A stretch of DNA of 64,000 bases, from NCBI GenBank assembly GCA_016795545.1, contig JAEUGX010000033.1:1-64000 (forward strand). Direction: 5' to 3'. Numbering within the stretch: the first letter of the stretch is position 1; every line of letters starts with the position of its first letter. Under the pieces are notes generated by a model that saw only the letters and a list, made by a program, of their open reading frames with translations, was not told the DNA's origin and ran no database searches. The position numbers were made by a program, and so were the translations under genes. Positions 50,737 to 59,944 of the stretch are shown here, one piece after another. Origin of the DNA: Opitutaceae bacterium. Its GTDB lineage: Bacteria > Verrucomicrobiota > Verrucomicrobiia > Opitutales > Opitutaceae.

Positions 50737-52185
50737 ATGAAACCGCCCCCCTCCCCCCTTCGCTCCGAACGCGGATCCCTGCTGATCGTGGCCATGATCC
50801 TTTGCGCGGTGATCGGCATCGCCCTGGCGAGCTACCTCCAGCTGGGCCGTACCAGCCTGGCGGTGTCGAACCGCGCGCTCTACAACAACGCCGCCATCAA
50901 CCTGGCCGAAAACGGCCTCGAGGAGGCGATGTACGCCATCAACCAGATGGTGGCCGACGATACCTACACCTGGCCTTCGTGGAGCAACAACGGCACCGGC
51001 AGCTCGTCCGCGGCCTGGCGGAAATGGACGGGCTACACCTTCGACCAGAATGCCACCGGCATGGTCCGGGTATACGTCTACAACTACAAGGGCGTGAGTC
51101 CCCCGCGCATCGTCGCGCGCTCCAGCATCACCCTCGGCGGCATCTCCTCGGCGCCGATCGAAAAATGGATCGAGGTGACGCTGAAGAAGACCTCCAAGTT
51201 CTCCAACGGCCTCGTCGCCAAGAACAGCATCATCTTCAATGGCAACAATGCCACCGTCGACAGCTGGGATTCCGACCCCGACCGGAACGCCGGCACCGCC
51301 CCCGTGCCGTACAGCGCCGGCGTGCGCAAGGACAACGGCAGCGTCGGCAGCATCTCCGTGGCCGTGAACGCCGTGCTGGTGAAGCAGGCCGACATCTGGG
51401 GCTACGTGGCGACCGGCGGCTCTGATCCGACCACCGCGGTTGGCACCAACGGCTCCATTCTCGGCGCCGGTTCCACCTACGATCCCTCGACCTGGACCAA
51501 TCACAATGTCGACCCGACCCGCGTGTCCACCGACTTCGCGGCCAACTTCGACCCGGTGACCGCGCCGGCGAAGTCCTACATCACCGACCTCGGCAACATC
51601 AACGGCACGCTGACCCTGCCCCGGGGCTCCGATGCGCCCAGCGCCGACGGCAACTACTACTACGAGGTCGGCCAGATCAACTTCAACAACGCCGTCCTCA
51701 CCATCGCGGACAAGGTGGTCATCAAGCTCACCAACACCTCGACCGCCATCAAGATCGGCGGCGGCTCCGGTGAGATCGCCATCAAGCCCACCGTCGGCAG
51801 CCTGTCGATCTACGCCGACGGCGACATTGACATCGCCGGCAAGGGCGTGGCCAACGGCGGCACCACCGACGCGGCGGCCAACCAGCCGGTCAACTTCCAG
51901 CTCTGGGGCACCAAGACCTCGGGCACGCAGGACATCAAGATCGCCGGCAATGGCGTCCTCAGCGGCGTGATCTATGCCCCGCAGGCGAATGTCGCGATCA
52001 ACGGCAACGGCAGCGTATCGGGCTCCGTCGTCGCCAACAACATCACGCTCGTCGGCAACGCCAATTTCCACTACGATGAATCGCTTTCCGATTTCGGCGG
52101 CGGCAATCCCTACCGCGTCTCCAAGTGGCGCGAGCTGACCTCGGCCACCGACCGCAGCACCTACGCGGGCGTACTGGGCTTCTGA
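50737..52185 (+). CDS. PilX-like pilus-assembly protein 2 with beta-rich C-terminus
   Basis: A 482-residue paralogue of the protein at 45775. The N-terminal segment (SERGSLLIVAMILCAVIGIA, 10-29) leads into a PilX_N helix (AINLAENGLEEAMYAINQM). The beta-rich repetitive region includes VDSWDSDPDRN, TAPVPYSAGVRKDNG and FHYDESLSDFGGG, and its repeats read IAGNGVLSGVIYAPQANVAI then NGNGSVSGSVV. It is the last gene of the second set, so the full set is PilV, PilW and PilX beside kinase and regulator. No pilus motor, major pilin or secretin is nearby, so these minor pilins must use machinery coded elsewhere. The next gene is convergent. Confidence 0.82.
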   Translation: MKPPPSPLRSERGSLLIVAMILCAVIGIALASYLQLGRTSLAVSNRALYNNAAINLAENGLEEAMYAINQMVADDTYTWPSWSNNGTGSSSAAWRKWTGYTFDQNATGMVRVYVYNYKGVSPPRIVARSSITLGGISSAPIEKWIEVTLKKTSKFSNGLVAKNSIIFNGNNATVDSWDSDPDRNAGTAPVPYSAGVRKDNGSVGSISVAVNAVLVKQADIWGYVATGGSDPTTAVGTNGSILGAGSTYDPSTWTNHNVDPTRVSTDFAANFDPVTAPAKSYITDLGNINGTLTLPRGSDAPSADGNYYYEVGQINFNNAVLTIADKVVIKLTNTSTAIKIGGGSGEIAIKPTVGSLSIYADGDIDIAGKGVANGGTTDAAANQPVNFQLWGTKTSGTQDIKIAGNGVLSGVIYAPQANVAINGNGSVSGSVVANNITLVGNANFHYDESLSDFGGGNPYRVSKWRELTSATDRSTYAGVLGF

Positions 52186-52243
52186 TCTCCGCCTCCGGAG
52201 ACGGCTCCGTCCGCCCCGTCGCCAAAGATCCCCGCTCTTCTCG

Positions 52244-54115
52244 TCAGCGTGGCGCGCGCTTCCCGAAATAAGCGGCCAGCATCTCCCGCACCACGGGTGC
52301 CGCCTGCTCCGCGCCGGCGAACTCCTCACCGGGGCGGCCGCCTTCCAGCGCCACGGCGACCGCGACTTCCGGCCGGTCGACGGGCGCGAAAGCGACGAAC
52401 CACGCGACATTGGTCATCCCCTCCGCCCCCTCGACCTGCGCCGTGCCGGTCTTGCCGGCGATGCTCACGCCGGGCACCTGCGCGGACTGGCCGATGCCGA
52501 TTCGCACCACGTCCTGCAGCCCCGCGATCAAGGCCGCGTAATCCGCGTCGGCCAGCCCCAGCGGTTCGGCCGGGCGTTCGCCGCTCGGCCGGCGCCCGGG
52601 CGACCGCCGCAGCGTGGGCACGGTCAGCGTCTCGCGGCGCGCCAGCGAAGCGACCGCACAGGCCAGTTGCAGCGGGGAACAGCGCAGGAAGCCCTGGCCG
52701 ATCGCCAGGTTCACCGTGTCGCCCGCCGTCCAGCGGCCGCGGCCGGCCGCTTCCTTCCACGCGGGGTCCGGCACCAGCATCCGCCGGGTTTCAAACGGCA
52801 GGTCGATCCCGGTCGGCTCGCCGAGGTGGAAACGTCGCGCCTCGCTCGCCAGCGCCTCCGGTCCCGCCGCCAACCCGACCCGGTAAGCGTAGACATTGCA
52901 GCTGCGGGCCAGCGCGTGCCGCAGGGCTAGCGCGCCGTGGCCCGCGGCGTGGTGACACGCAAATCGGCGCCCGCCGACCTCCAGCGAGCCTCCGCACTCC
53001 CTTTCCATTTGCGGCTGCAGGGTGCCGCCGCGGAGCCCCGCGAGCAGCGTGAATGGCTTGAAGACCGATCCGGGGGCATACAGCCCCTGCGTCGCGCGGT
53101 TGAAGCCGCCGCCCGGCTCCGGCCGGCTCGCCAGCGCCAGGACCTCGCCGGTCTCCACCGCCAGCGCCACCGCCGCGCCGCGCGGGCCGCCCGCGGTCGC
53201 ATCGAGCGCCCGCTCCGTCGCCACCTGCACCTCGAGATCCAGGCTGAGCGTGACCGCCGCCCCGGGCTCCGGCTCCCGGCGCTCGAACGGTTCCCCCACC
53301 GGAAAACCCCACGCGTCGACCCGAATGGTGGCCTCGCCCGGACGTCCGCGCAGGACCGGCTCGAGCGCTCGCTCCAGGCCCGACTCGCCGACGTCGCCCG
53401 TGTAGTTGAGCGTCACCAGCCCGGGGCGGGCCGGGGTGCGAATCGTCTCCGTGCGCACCCGGCCCAGCACGTGTTCCGCAGTCCGGCCGTGCGGCAGGAA
53501 GCGCCGGTGAGTCGCCGCCACGCGGACCGGATCCGCCGCGGCGAGGGCGGCCGCCAGCCGCTCCGCCTCCCTCGGGGCCAGGTCCTCCACCAGCACGAAT
53601 GGCTGCGTGCGGGCCCGGGCAAAATGACGCTCGAGCCGGGCCGCGTCGACGCGACCAGGCCGGTCGATCACCGCACCCACCCGGTCGAGTTCGCGCTGCA
53701 CCACCGCAAGCCGGGCCCGGGCGGGCGCAGCCGCAACCGATCCGCCCGGCGGCGCCGCCGCCAGCTCCCGGGCGAACGCTCCGCGCAGCATGCCCAGGTC
53801 GACGACGGCGTCGATCCGGGAACGGTTGCCCGCGAGCACACGGCCGTCGCGGTCGCGGATCTCCCCCCGCGGCGCCGGGATCATCACCCGCCGCAGGCTC
53901 TGCCGCCGGTCGCGGGCCTCGTACTCCCCGGCGCGCCCGAGCTGCCAGTAGGCCAGCGCGGCGAGGAGCAGCACGAGCAGCCCCTGCACCGCCCGCCAGA
54001 GCCGGCGGAGCCGCGGCCCGGTTGCCGGATCGGGCGGGTCCGCCGCCGCGTCCGGCAGCCGGGTTTCGCCGGGGCAGGCACGTTGGTCCGGATCGTTGGG
54101 CGACGGCGACGGCAT
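52244..54115 (-). CDS. mrdA: Penicillin-binding protein 2 (transpeptidase)
   Basis: A 623-residue class B PBP for side-wall peptidoglycan synthesis. The N-terminus is cytoplasmic and Pro-rich, then one membrane segment (about 45-60), a dimerisation domain with PAPRGEIRDRDGRVLAGN, and the transpeptidase domain. The active sites are SxxK at Ser350-Lys353 (APGSVFKPF), SxN in ARSCNVYAYR and KTG in SIAGKTGTAQ. The order and length agree with MrdA. The other elongasome genes (mreB, mreC, mreD, rodA) are not in the window. It lies 40 bp downstream of a large secreted protein gene on the same strand, likely in one operon, and that partner is of unknown function. Confidence 0.9.
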   Translation of the reverse strand: MPSPSPNDPDQRACPGETRLPDAAADPPDPATGPRLRRLWRAVQGLLVLLLAALAYWQLGRAGEYEARDRRQSLRRVMIPAPRGEIRDRDGRVLAGNRSRIDAVVDLGMLRGAFARELAAAPPGGSVAAAPARARLAVVQRELDRVGAVIDRPGRVDAARLERHFARARTQPFVLVEDLAPREAERLAAALAAADPVRVAATHRRFLPHGRTAEHVLGRVRTETIRTPARPGLVTLNYTGDVGESGLERALEPVLRGRPGEATIRVDAWGFPVGEPFERREPEPGAAVTLSLDLEVQVATERALDATAGGPRGAAVALAVETGEVLALASRPEPGGGFNRATQGLYAPGSVFKPFTLLAGLRGGTLQPQMERECGGSLEVGGRRFACHHAAGHGALALRHALARSCNVYAYRVGLAAGPEALASEARRFHLGEPTGIDLPFETRRMLVPDPAWKEAAGRGRWTAGDTVNLAIGQGFLRCSPLQLACAVASLARRETLTVPTLRRSPGRRPSGERPAEPLGLADADYAALIAGLQDVVRIGIGQSAQVPGVSIAGKTGTAQVEGAEGMTNVAWFVAFAPVDRPEVAVAVALEGGRPGEEFAGAEQAAPVVREMLAAYFGKRAPR

Positions 54116-54155
54116 GGGGTCGGTCCGGGCGTCGTTTGCGCCCCGACCGTCGATC

Positions 54156-56738
54156 CTAGCGCTGCTGGTTCTTGGGCGGCGGACCGTTCTTCCAGAGCCG
54201 GTACTTGACGATGACCTTCACGTCGAAGCCCGGCACGTAGGGCAGATCCCCGCTCCCCTCGAACGTCTTGGTGCCCTCGACGTAGTCGCGGGAGCCGTCG
54301 TTGGGTTCGATGATCCGGAAATTGTCGGGGTGCACGCCGCCCAGCAGGCTGAGGTACTCGGGACCCGCCTTGCTCCACGACCGGCCGCGCGACTGCTCGG
54401 AGCGGCCGACGATGCATTCGGCTCCGAAGAACGGCTGCAGCTCCAGCGTCATGAAGCCGCCGTTGAACACCAGCGACGCGCTGCCGCTCGGCTCGGAGCG
54501 CGAGAAGATCTCGAGCTGGTTGCGGCCGGGGGGCTGGACCTGCATGGGCCCGCTGGCCTCGTAGCGGTTGTGCGTGTCGCGCGTCTTCGCGCTCGAGGAG
54601 TCGTCGAGTCGGAAGTAGCGCGAGTCGCCGTCGACCTCCAGCCGGTGGCGCCCGTCGTTGTCGTAGTTCTTTTCCCCCTCGTTCTCCTCCTCCCAATCGG
54701 GCGTGTGGAGCCGGCCCTCCATGTAGCGGTCCATCCGCCACGTGTAGTCCGCGTCGGGGCCGCCCTTCTCGCCCTTCTCGCGCTTGGAGCCGGAGCCCTT
54801 GACCGTGATCTGGAACTCTCCCTCCCAGGCCGGCTCCTTCCAGTCGGTCACCTCGAAGACGCGCCCCTTCTGGAAGAAGAACGACGTGCGCAGCACCATG
54901 TCGGCGATGAAGCCCAGGGTGCCGGTGATGGGACCGCCCATCGCCGTGTTGATCGCGTCGTTGAGGTCTTGGGTGAGGTTGCCCACCTTGATGGTGACCT
55001 CCACTGCGACGACCGCCCGGCGCGGGTAAGGCCGCACGGTCGAGGGCAGGAGGCGGCGCTGCGGCACGCCCTCGAGGGTGATCGTCGCCTCGCCGGCGTC
55101 GTTGGTGGACGACACATAGGCCGCGTTGCCGCCGGCCGCGGCGAACTGGACGACGGCCAGGTCGGGCCGGTATTCCGACCCGCCCTTCGCGGTCTGGTAC
55201 TTCGTGTTGTAGCTGCCCTCCGGCAGCCGCCAGACGACCTTGGCGCCGCTCACGGGGCCGCCGTCGGGCAGTTGGAGGTCGATGGTGGTCAGGTTGCCGG
55301 CGGCGCGGATGGCCTTGAGCACGTCGCTCTTGGGAAAATCGATTTCCACCTTGGCGCGAGCGGTGCGCTGCTCGCCCGGCGACCGCGTCTTGGTGCGCAC
55401 GAGCGGGGCGTTCTCCACCTCGACGGTGATCTTCTGCCGGGCGACGGTCATGATCGTCTTGAACCAGGCGATGATGGTGTTGGCGATGCCGACGCCCTTG
55501 CTGAACTTGTTGTTCGGCAGGTGATGGTCGAGCACCGCGCCCGTATAGGCGCCCCAGCCGGTGGCCCAGATGTCGCCGGCCGCCCCGGAGAACTGCTCGC
55601 CGAAGGAAGGCGCCGGGCCCGCAGCCTGAGCGACCTGGATCATCGCGAGCGGGAACAACCGGGGCGCGCGCGCCGCGTGCGCCGGGGGCCGGGCGCCGGT
55701 CGAGGCCTGCCGGATGTCGGCGGCCAGGACCCGGCTGATGAGGCCGATCTGGAGCAGCGACAGCGGCTGGTCGCGCCACTCGGCCAGGAAGCGCGGGCCG
55801 TCGTCGGACGATTCTGTCTGTTCGCCGCCGCCCAGCTGCTTCAGGACCGAGCTCATCTGCTGCATGGCCGAGGCCTGCTGGCGCTGGGCGATGGCCGTCA
55901 TCTCCTTGCTGAGCTTGGCCATTTTCTCCTGCGCGGCCTGCTGGCGTTTCGGGTCTCCGCTGCCGAACTCGGCGCTCAGCTTGCCCATCTCCTCCGAGAT
56001 TTCGCTCATGCGCGCCTGGTCGCGCTCGGCCGGGTCGGCCTGGGGCCGCTCGTCGGCGTGCTCCGGCTTGGGCGACGGCGCGAGCACCGGGTCGTCCTCG
56101 GGCCAGACCGGCCGCGTCTGCATGGCATTGAGCATCGCGAACGGATTCTTCTCCGCCTCCTTCTGCAGCCGCTTCATCTCGGCCTGGGTCGGCGGGATGA
56201 CCGCCGCCGGGGCCGGGTTGCCCAGGTCGTAGTTGGCGGGGCTGACCCGGCCCAGCGCGATGATGAAGCGCGCCCAGAAGCGCTGCTGCGGCTGGGGGCT
56301 CTCCGCGCTCAGGCGGATCGTCTCCACCAGGTCCTGCGCCAGGGCCTCGGGATCGGCGCCCTCGAACGGCACCGCCAGGGCCTGCGCCACGGAAATCAAC
56401 CGCACCGCCGGCTGCTCGGCCGGTTTCCACAGCAGTTCCTCCAGCTCGTAATCACGCATGGCCAGCCCGGTGTCGGCCCCCGCCGGCGCCGGCTGGATCA
56501 CGCCCCCCTTGGCATTGCGCACGCTCCAGCCCATGTGCTGCAACGCCTCGAGCAGGGCCGCGCGCGAGCCCTCGCCGCCCTCGAGGTATTTCCGTGCCAG
56601 AACGATCGCGGCGGAATCCGGATCGTAAGCCACCGGCGTCAGGCCGGCGGGCTCCTGCGCGCCCACCAACGCTCCCAGCAGGGCCACCCCAAGTCCACCC
56701 ACCACCCGACGTAGCCAGCACGAAAGGAAAAGGCTCAT
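54156..56738 (-). CDS. Large secreted protein of unknown function
   Basis: An 860-residue protein that I cannot assign. The first 27 residues (MSLFLSCWLRRVVGGLGVAL, then LGALVGA) act as a signal peptide. An Ala/Pro-rich stretch is followed by a coiled coil with Lys, Glu, Gln and Met periodicity at about 215-275 (MGKLSAEFGSGDPKRQQAA, then MAKLSKEMTAIAQRQQ), then two beta-rich portions with Ig-like character (for example TTIDLQLPDGGPVSGAKVVW and VSSTNDAGEATITLEGV), and a Gly/Asp/Glu-rich C-terminal half. No enzyme motif was recognised. The ATG at 56738 starts the signal peptide. It is upstream of PBP2 in the same direction, so a periplasmic role at the cell wall is a reasonable guess only. It is a good candidate for a new family. 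Confidence 0.7.
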   Translation of the reverse strand: MSLFLSCWLRRVVGGLGVALLGALVGAQEPAGLTPVAYDPDSAAIVLARKYLEGGEGSRAALLEALQHMGWSVRNAKGGVIQPAPAGADTGLAMRDYELEELLWKPAEQPAVRLISVAQALAVPFEGADPEALAQDLVETIRLSAESPQPQQRFWARFIIALGRVSPANYDLGNPAPAAVIPPTQAEMKRLQKEAEKNPFAMLNAMQTRPVWPEDDPVLAPSPKPEHADERPQADPAERDQARMSEISEEMGKLSAEFGSGDPKRQQAAQEKMAKLSKEMTAIAQRQQASAMQQMSSVLKQLGGGEQTESSDDGPRFLAEWRDQPLSLLQIGLISRVLAADIRQASTGARPPAHAARAPRLFPLAMIQVAQAAGPAPSFGEQFSGAAGDIWATGWGAYTGAVLDHHLPNNKFSKGVGIANTIIAWFKTIMTVARQKITVEVENAPLVRTKTRSPGEQRTARAKVEIDFPKSDVLKAIRAAGNLTTIDLQLPDGGPVSGAKVVWRLPEGSYNTKYQTAKGGSEYRPDLAVVQFAAAGGNAAYVSSTNDAGEATITLEGVPQRRLLPSTVRPYPRRAVVAVEVTIKVGNLTQDLNDAINTAMGGPITGTLGFIADMVLRTSFFFQKGRVFEVTDWKEPAWEGEFQITVKGSGSKREKGEKGGPDADYTWRMDRYMEGRLHTPDWEEENEGEKNYDNDGRHRLEVDGDSRYFRLDDSSSAKTRDTHNRYEASGPMQVQPPGRNQLEIFSRSEPSGSASLVFNGGFMTLELQPFFGAECIVGRSEQSRGRSWSKAGPEYLSLLGGVHPDNFRIIEPNDGSRDYVEGTKTFEGSGDLPYVPGFDVKVIVKYRLWKNGPPPKNQQR

Positions 56739-56888
56739 GCCGACGAAAATGACCTGCGCTCCTCCCGCTGCAAGGCCGGGGATGCGAAGGTTCGTCCAAC
56801 GACCCACCCCAGGGGACCCGGGCGTTTCCCTTCAGGGCCAACCGCTTGCCACCTCCAACGGGGGCATTTCGAGCCAACAACAAAACGC

Positions 56889-56916
56889 TTGCGCCACTCT
56901 CGCCGGGACGTATCCA
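56889..56916 (+). promoter_or_regulatory. Promoter of tRNA-Leu
   Basis: TTGCGC (56889-56894), a 16-bp spacer and TATCCA (56911-56916), 18 bp before the tRNA start. Confidence 0.5.
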
Positions 56917-56933
56917 TTCCCCTTCCGTTTTTT

Positions 56934-57018
56934 GCCCAGGTGGTGGAATTGGTAGACACGCAGGTCTCAGAAGCCTGTGCTTAACCGCATGGGGGTTCGA
57001 GTCCCCCCTTGGGCACCA
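56934..57018 (+). tRNA. tRNA-Leu (anticodon CAG)
   Basis: An 85-base class II cloverleaf with encoded CCA. The anticodon loop is CTCAGAA, so it reads CTG. The D arm (GGTGGAATTGGTAGACACG), long variable arm (TGCTTAACCGCA) and T arm (GGGGGTTCGAGTCCCCC) are standard for bacterial tRNA-Leu. The acceptor stem has one G-T wobble. A promoter precedes it and a terminator hairpin follows, so it is transcribed alone. Confidence 0.95.
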
Positions 57019-57022
57019 AACT

Positions 57023-57061
57023 AAAAGCGTCTAGCCGATAATGGCTTGGACGCTTTTGTTT
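57023..57061 (+). terminator. Terminator of tRNA-Leu
   Basis: AAAAGCGTC (57023-57031) pairs with GACGCTTTT (57049-57057), followed by GTTTT on the plus strand. It begins 5 bp past the CCA end of the tRNA. Confidence 0.8.
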
Positions 57062-57118
57062 TGGTCCGGGAAGCCGGTAGCATGCGGGTGAGTCCAGCCC
57101 CAGCTTCCCGGCGCAAAC

Positions 57119-58323
57119 CTACAACCGCTCGAGCGGAACCTGCAGCACTTGGATCGCCTCCTGATTGAGCGAGTAGATGATCCAGACCGATCCGTTCGCT
57201 TCGATGGCGTGGGGATACTGCGCTCCTATTCGCTTCGTGAAGTTCGGGAATTTCGGTTCGGGACCGCGGTCGACGACGACCCTGGCGCGATCGAACACCA
57301 ACCCATCATCGGATAGTGAAAGCGTGAGCGGGAAGCGCTCCTCCGCTGTCCGCGGATTGCTCGCCATGAGGTAGCGGCCGGTGCTCAGCGCAGGACAGAA
57401 AACTTGGCCGTCTGGTCCCTGAAATTGGTCCGCACGGGATTCGTCCACGTCCGGCCGCGGTCTTCGCTAAACGCGCGGTAGAGAAAATTGGACCGGGAGT
57501 TGTCACGGAAGAGCAGCGAAAACGCGCCGTCCGGCAGTTCGTAGAGGTGCGATTCCGCCATCTTGTGGTTGTCCCCGGGGGCCGGGATGGGGAAGAACTC
57601 CCAGGCGTCGATCGCTTTCGTGCCGCCGACCGCGAAGAACCGGTTGCCGGCCTGTGTATTGCGGATCATCGCCCAATCTCCGTTTGAAAGCCGCTCGACC
57701 GGCTTGTCGTTGAATGTGTCTGGAATCGCCCCGACGCGATCCCAGGCGCGCCGGGCGACATCGTAGCGGTAGATTCGAAGCGTATGGTCTAGCCTGCCGA
57801 CAACCTTTTGCCGCTTGCCGTCCACCACCGGTTTTCCGCGACGGTGGCAGGCCATCGCGAGCAGTTCGCCGTCGCGAACCCAAAATCCAGTCGGGGTGAG
57901 CATGAACTCGGGGTCCGGCTCGGCCAGCACGGCGGATTCGGACCACCGAAGGCCGTCGACACTGCTGGCAAATCGAACCTTCTGGCCCGGCATGTCCTCG
58001 CCCCAGGCCCCGGAACTCCACATCGCCCAAAACATCCCGTCGCAATGGGCCATCGCCGGATGCATATTGTAGCCGGCAACATTCTCCTTCGCCTCGAAGA
58101 TCGAAACAACCGCCGGATGGAGACGCGGCAGCGCCTCCCAGTTCTCGGCGGCGAACTCGGGAATTGCGCTCAGGTGGACCGCGTCCCGCTCGCCCGCATA
58201 CGAAACGCCCGCCAGCAATGACACGGCGGCGAGCAAGCAGCCCGTTCTGAATCGAGGGCAGAGCGGCGGGCTGCGCCGGGAGGAATTGAAAGCTGCGGCA
58301 TGGAGGGATGGAAGCTTGGCCAT
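57119..58323 (-). pseudogene. Sialidase/BNR-repeat-like gene with a frameshift
   Basis: Two adjacent frames together code for a secreted protein of about 400 residues with BNR/sialidase-type repeats. Frame 1 (57385-58323) starts MAKLPSLHAAAF, has a signal peptide (LLAAVSLLAGVSYAG), FASSVDGLRW and FSEDRGRTW, then changes at DQTAKFS into an early stop. Frame 2 (57119 to about 57400) continues from CPALSTGRYLMASNPRTAEE through ATP-free repeats to EAIQVLQVPLERL. The step is a single-base loss in a TTTTC run near 57402. A programmed -1 shift is not supported by a slippery heptamer. Either this is a pseudogene or a sequencing error. Intact members act on sialic acid or similar glycans, or simply bind sugar. 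Confidence 0.75.
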
Positions 58324-58527
58324 GGTTGGGAGTTCCTTGTTTCTGAGGGATGCCTGCGGTCAAGACCCACATCCGCAACCCCGGGTTCACCTGATTTGCC
58401 GGGCAGCGGACCGGGGGTCAAAGCCCAAGGCGTTTGCAAGACGCTACCTTGCCCCGAGCTCGGCATCAAGCCGCGCCTGCGATCATCGTCTCCCCTGCGC
58501 TACACCCTGCGTACCCCTGCACTCGAT

Positions 58528-59568
58528 CTACGGCTCCCTCAGGCACAGGACCCCCGCGTAAACAAGACGCACCACTTCGGCCATCCGCTGGTAGTCCAGC
58601 GTAGCCGCCGTATCGGTGGGCTGATGATAATTCCGGTTTCTCAGGAAAGCCGTATCCGTAACCATCAAGGCGGGATACCCTTCGGACCAATAGTTGCGAT
58701 GGTCGGAAAAATCGACCGCCGGCAGGAAAGAGGGAGCGGCAATCGACACGACGGGAATCTCAGCCGCACCGACGGCGGCCTTTTTGAAGGCCTGCAATCT
58801 GGACCGTTGATCCCAGCGCCCCACCAACGCGATGAAGTCACCCCTGGACGGATATATCAGTCCCAGCAGACGGTTGGGATATTCCTGACTCCCCTGCTCA
58901 TCGCTGAAATAGCCGATCATCTCCAACGAGACCATGAGCGCGATTTGAACATCGCGCTTCCGCAGATTCCTGGCGTGGATCGCGCTCCCCATGTGTTCCC
59001 CCGCGAAGAACGGAGGTTCTTCCAGATTGTAAGCCACGAGCTCGACGTGCGTGTCCAGGGACGGCGCCCGGCCGAGCAGAGCAGCCAGTTCCAGCAATCC
59101 TGCGACCCCGCTGGCATTGTCATCCGCCCCCGGCTGCGTTCCGCAGACATCATAATGGGCCCCGATCACGATGCGCCGCGGGTTCGTTTCCCCGAAATGC
59201 CCGACTACGTTGGCGTACTTCCCAGAGCGGGTCGAAAATTCCTGCCATTCCACCCGGGCACCGCTCGCACGGAGATGGTCGCTGATATAATTGGCGGCCT
59301 TGAGTTGATTTTCCCGCGCCAGGAAATGCCGGGGACTGCAGTCTTCGCTCAGAAATCTGACATGCGCCTCCAGTTTCCCCGGATCGACCCGCGGGGACGC
59401 AAAGCCATTTCCCAGCAACACCGGCTGGCGAACCACCCAGGCAAATCCCCCCACCACCGCCGCCACCAGCAGCAAAATCCGCAGCAGACTCATCATTCCC
59501 CGACGCAGTGCTGGAGAAAGACGGGGCTGGGCCGGCGAGGGCGGCGGATTATTTGTACTTCGGCTCAA
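58528..59568 (-). CDS. M28 family zinc aminopeptidase, membrane-anchored
   Basis: A 346-residue peptidase of the M28 (aminopeptidase Y/S-like) family. One membrane segment at about 26-46 (SLLRILLLVAAVVGGFAWVV) anchors it with the catalytic domain outside. The two-zinc ligands are visible: His138 and Asp150 in IGAHYDVCGTQPGADDNASG, the catalytic Glu183 and Glu184 in NLEEPPFF, an Asp in AVDFSDHRNYW and the last His in RNYHQPTDT. All essential residues are present, so it should be active. It stands alone. Confidence 0.92.
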   Translation of the reverse strand: MSRSTNNPPPSPAQPRLSPALRRGMMSLLRILLLVAAVVGGFAWVVRQPVLLGNGFASPRVDPGKLEAHVRFLSEDCSPRHFLARENQLKAANYISDHLRASGARVEWQEFSTRSGKYANVVGHFGETNPRRIVIGAHYDVCGTQPGADDNASGVAGLLELAALLGRAPSLDTHVELVAYNLEEPPFFAGEHMGSAIHARNLRKRDVQIALMVSLEMIGYFSDEQGSQEYPNRLLGLIYPSRGDFIALVGRWDQRSRLQAFKKAAVGAAEIPVVSIAAPSFLPAVDFSDHRNYWSEGYPALMVTDTAFLRNRNYHQPTDTAATLDYQRMAEVVRLVYAGVLCLREP

Positions 59569-59944
59569 GTCTTTTCGCTCATGATGCCGCAGTGAATATC
59601 CCCCGAGGCCAGCACAGCCAACATCCGCGACCCTGGATATTCAATACCGGAAGCGCGATTGCTTGAGGAGCGAGCCGACGCCGGTCAGAGCCAGCGGCGG
59701 ACCAAAACCGCGGGCCTTCGTGAAGGCGAAGGGGAACTGCGCGTGGCCCAGGCTCCGTGTCCTCCCGGATTCGCAGATCCGCTTCCCGCGATTTGCGGAC
59801 GAACCTCCTCTCATCCGCGCCCGGCCACGATGCTCCGCGGCCGGCAATCCAATCAAGGCACAAACGCGGGCAGGCCGCCGTGCTGGGCGCCGGGCGGCGC
59901 TCGCAACCGCCGTCCCTTCTTTCGAACGCCAGCGGGCGTCAGAA
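59569..59944. other. Intergenic, no gene supported
   Basis: 376 bp between the M28 peptidase and the next membrane protein, both leftward. Open frames on both strands are overlapping and low in recognisable content. No hairpin with a T run and no convincing promoter was found. Confidence 0.5.

Noticed and set aside
57385..57448. A programmed frameshift in the sialidase-like gene
   Set aside because: The overlap has no slippery heptamer or downstream structure that I can see; a one-base loss is simpler.
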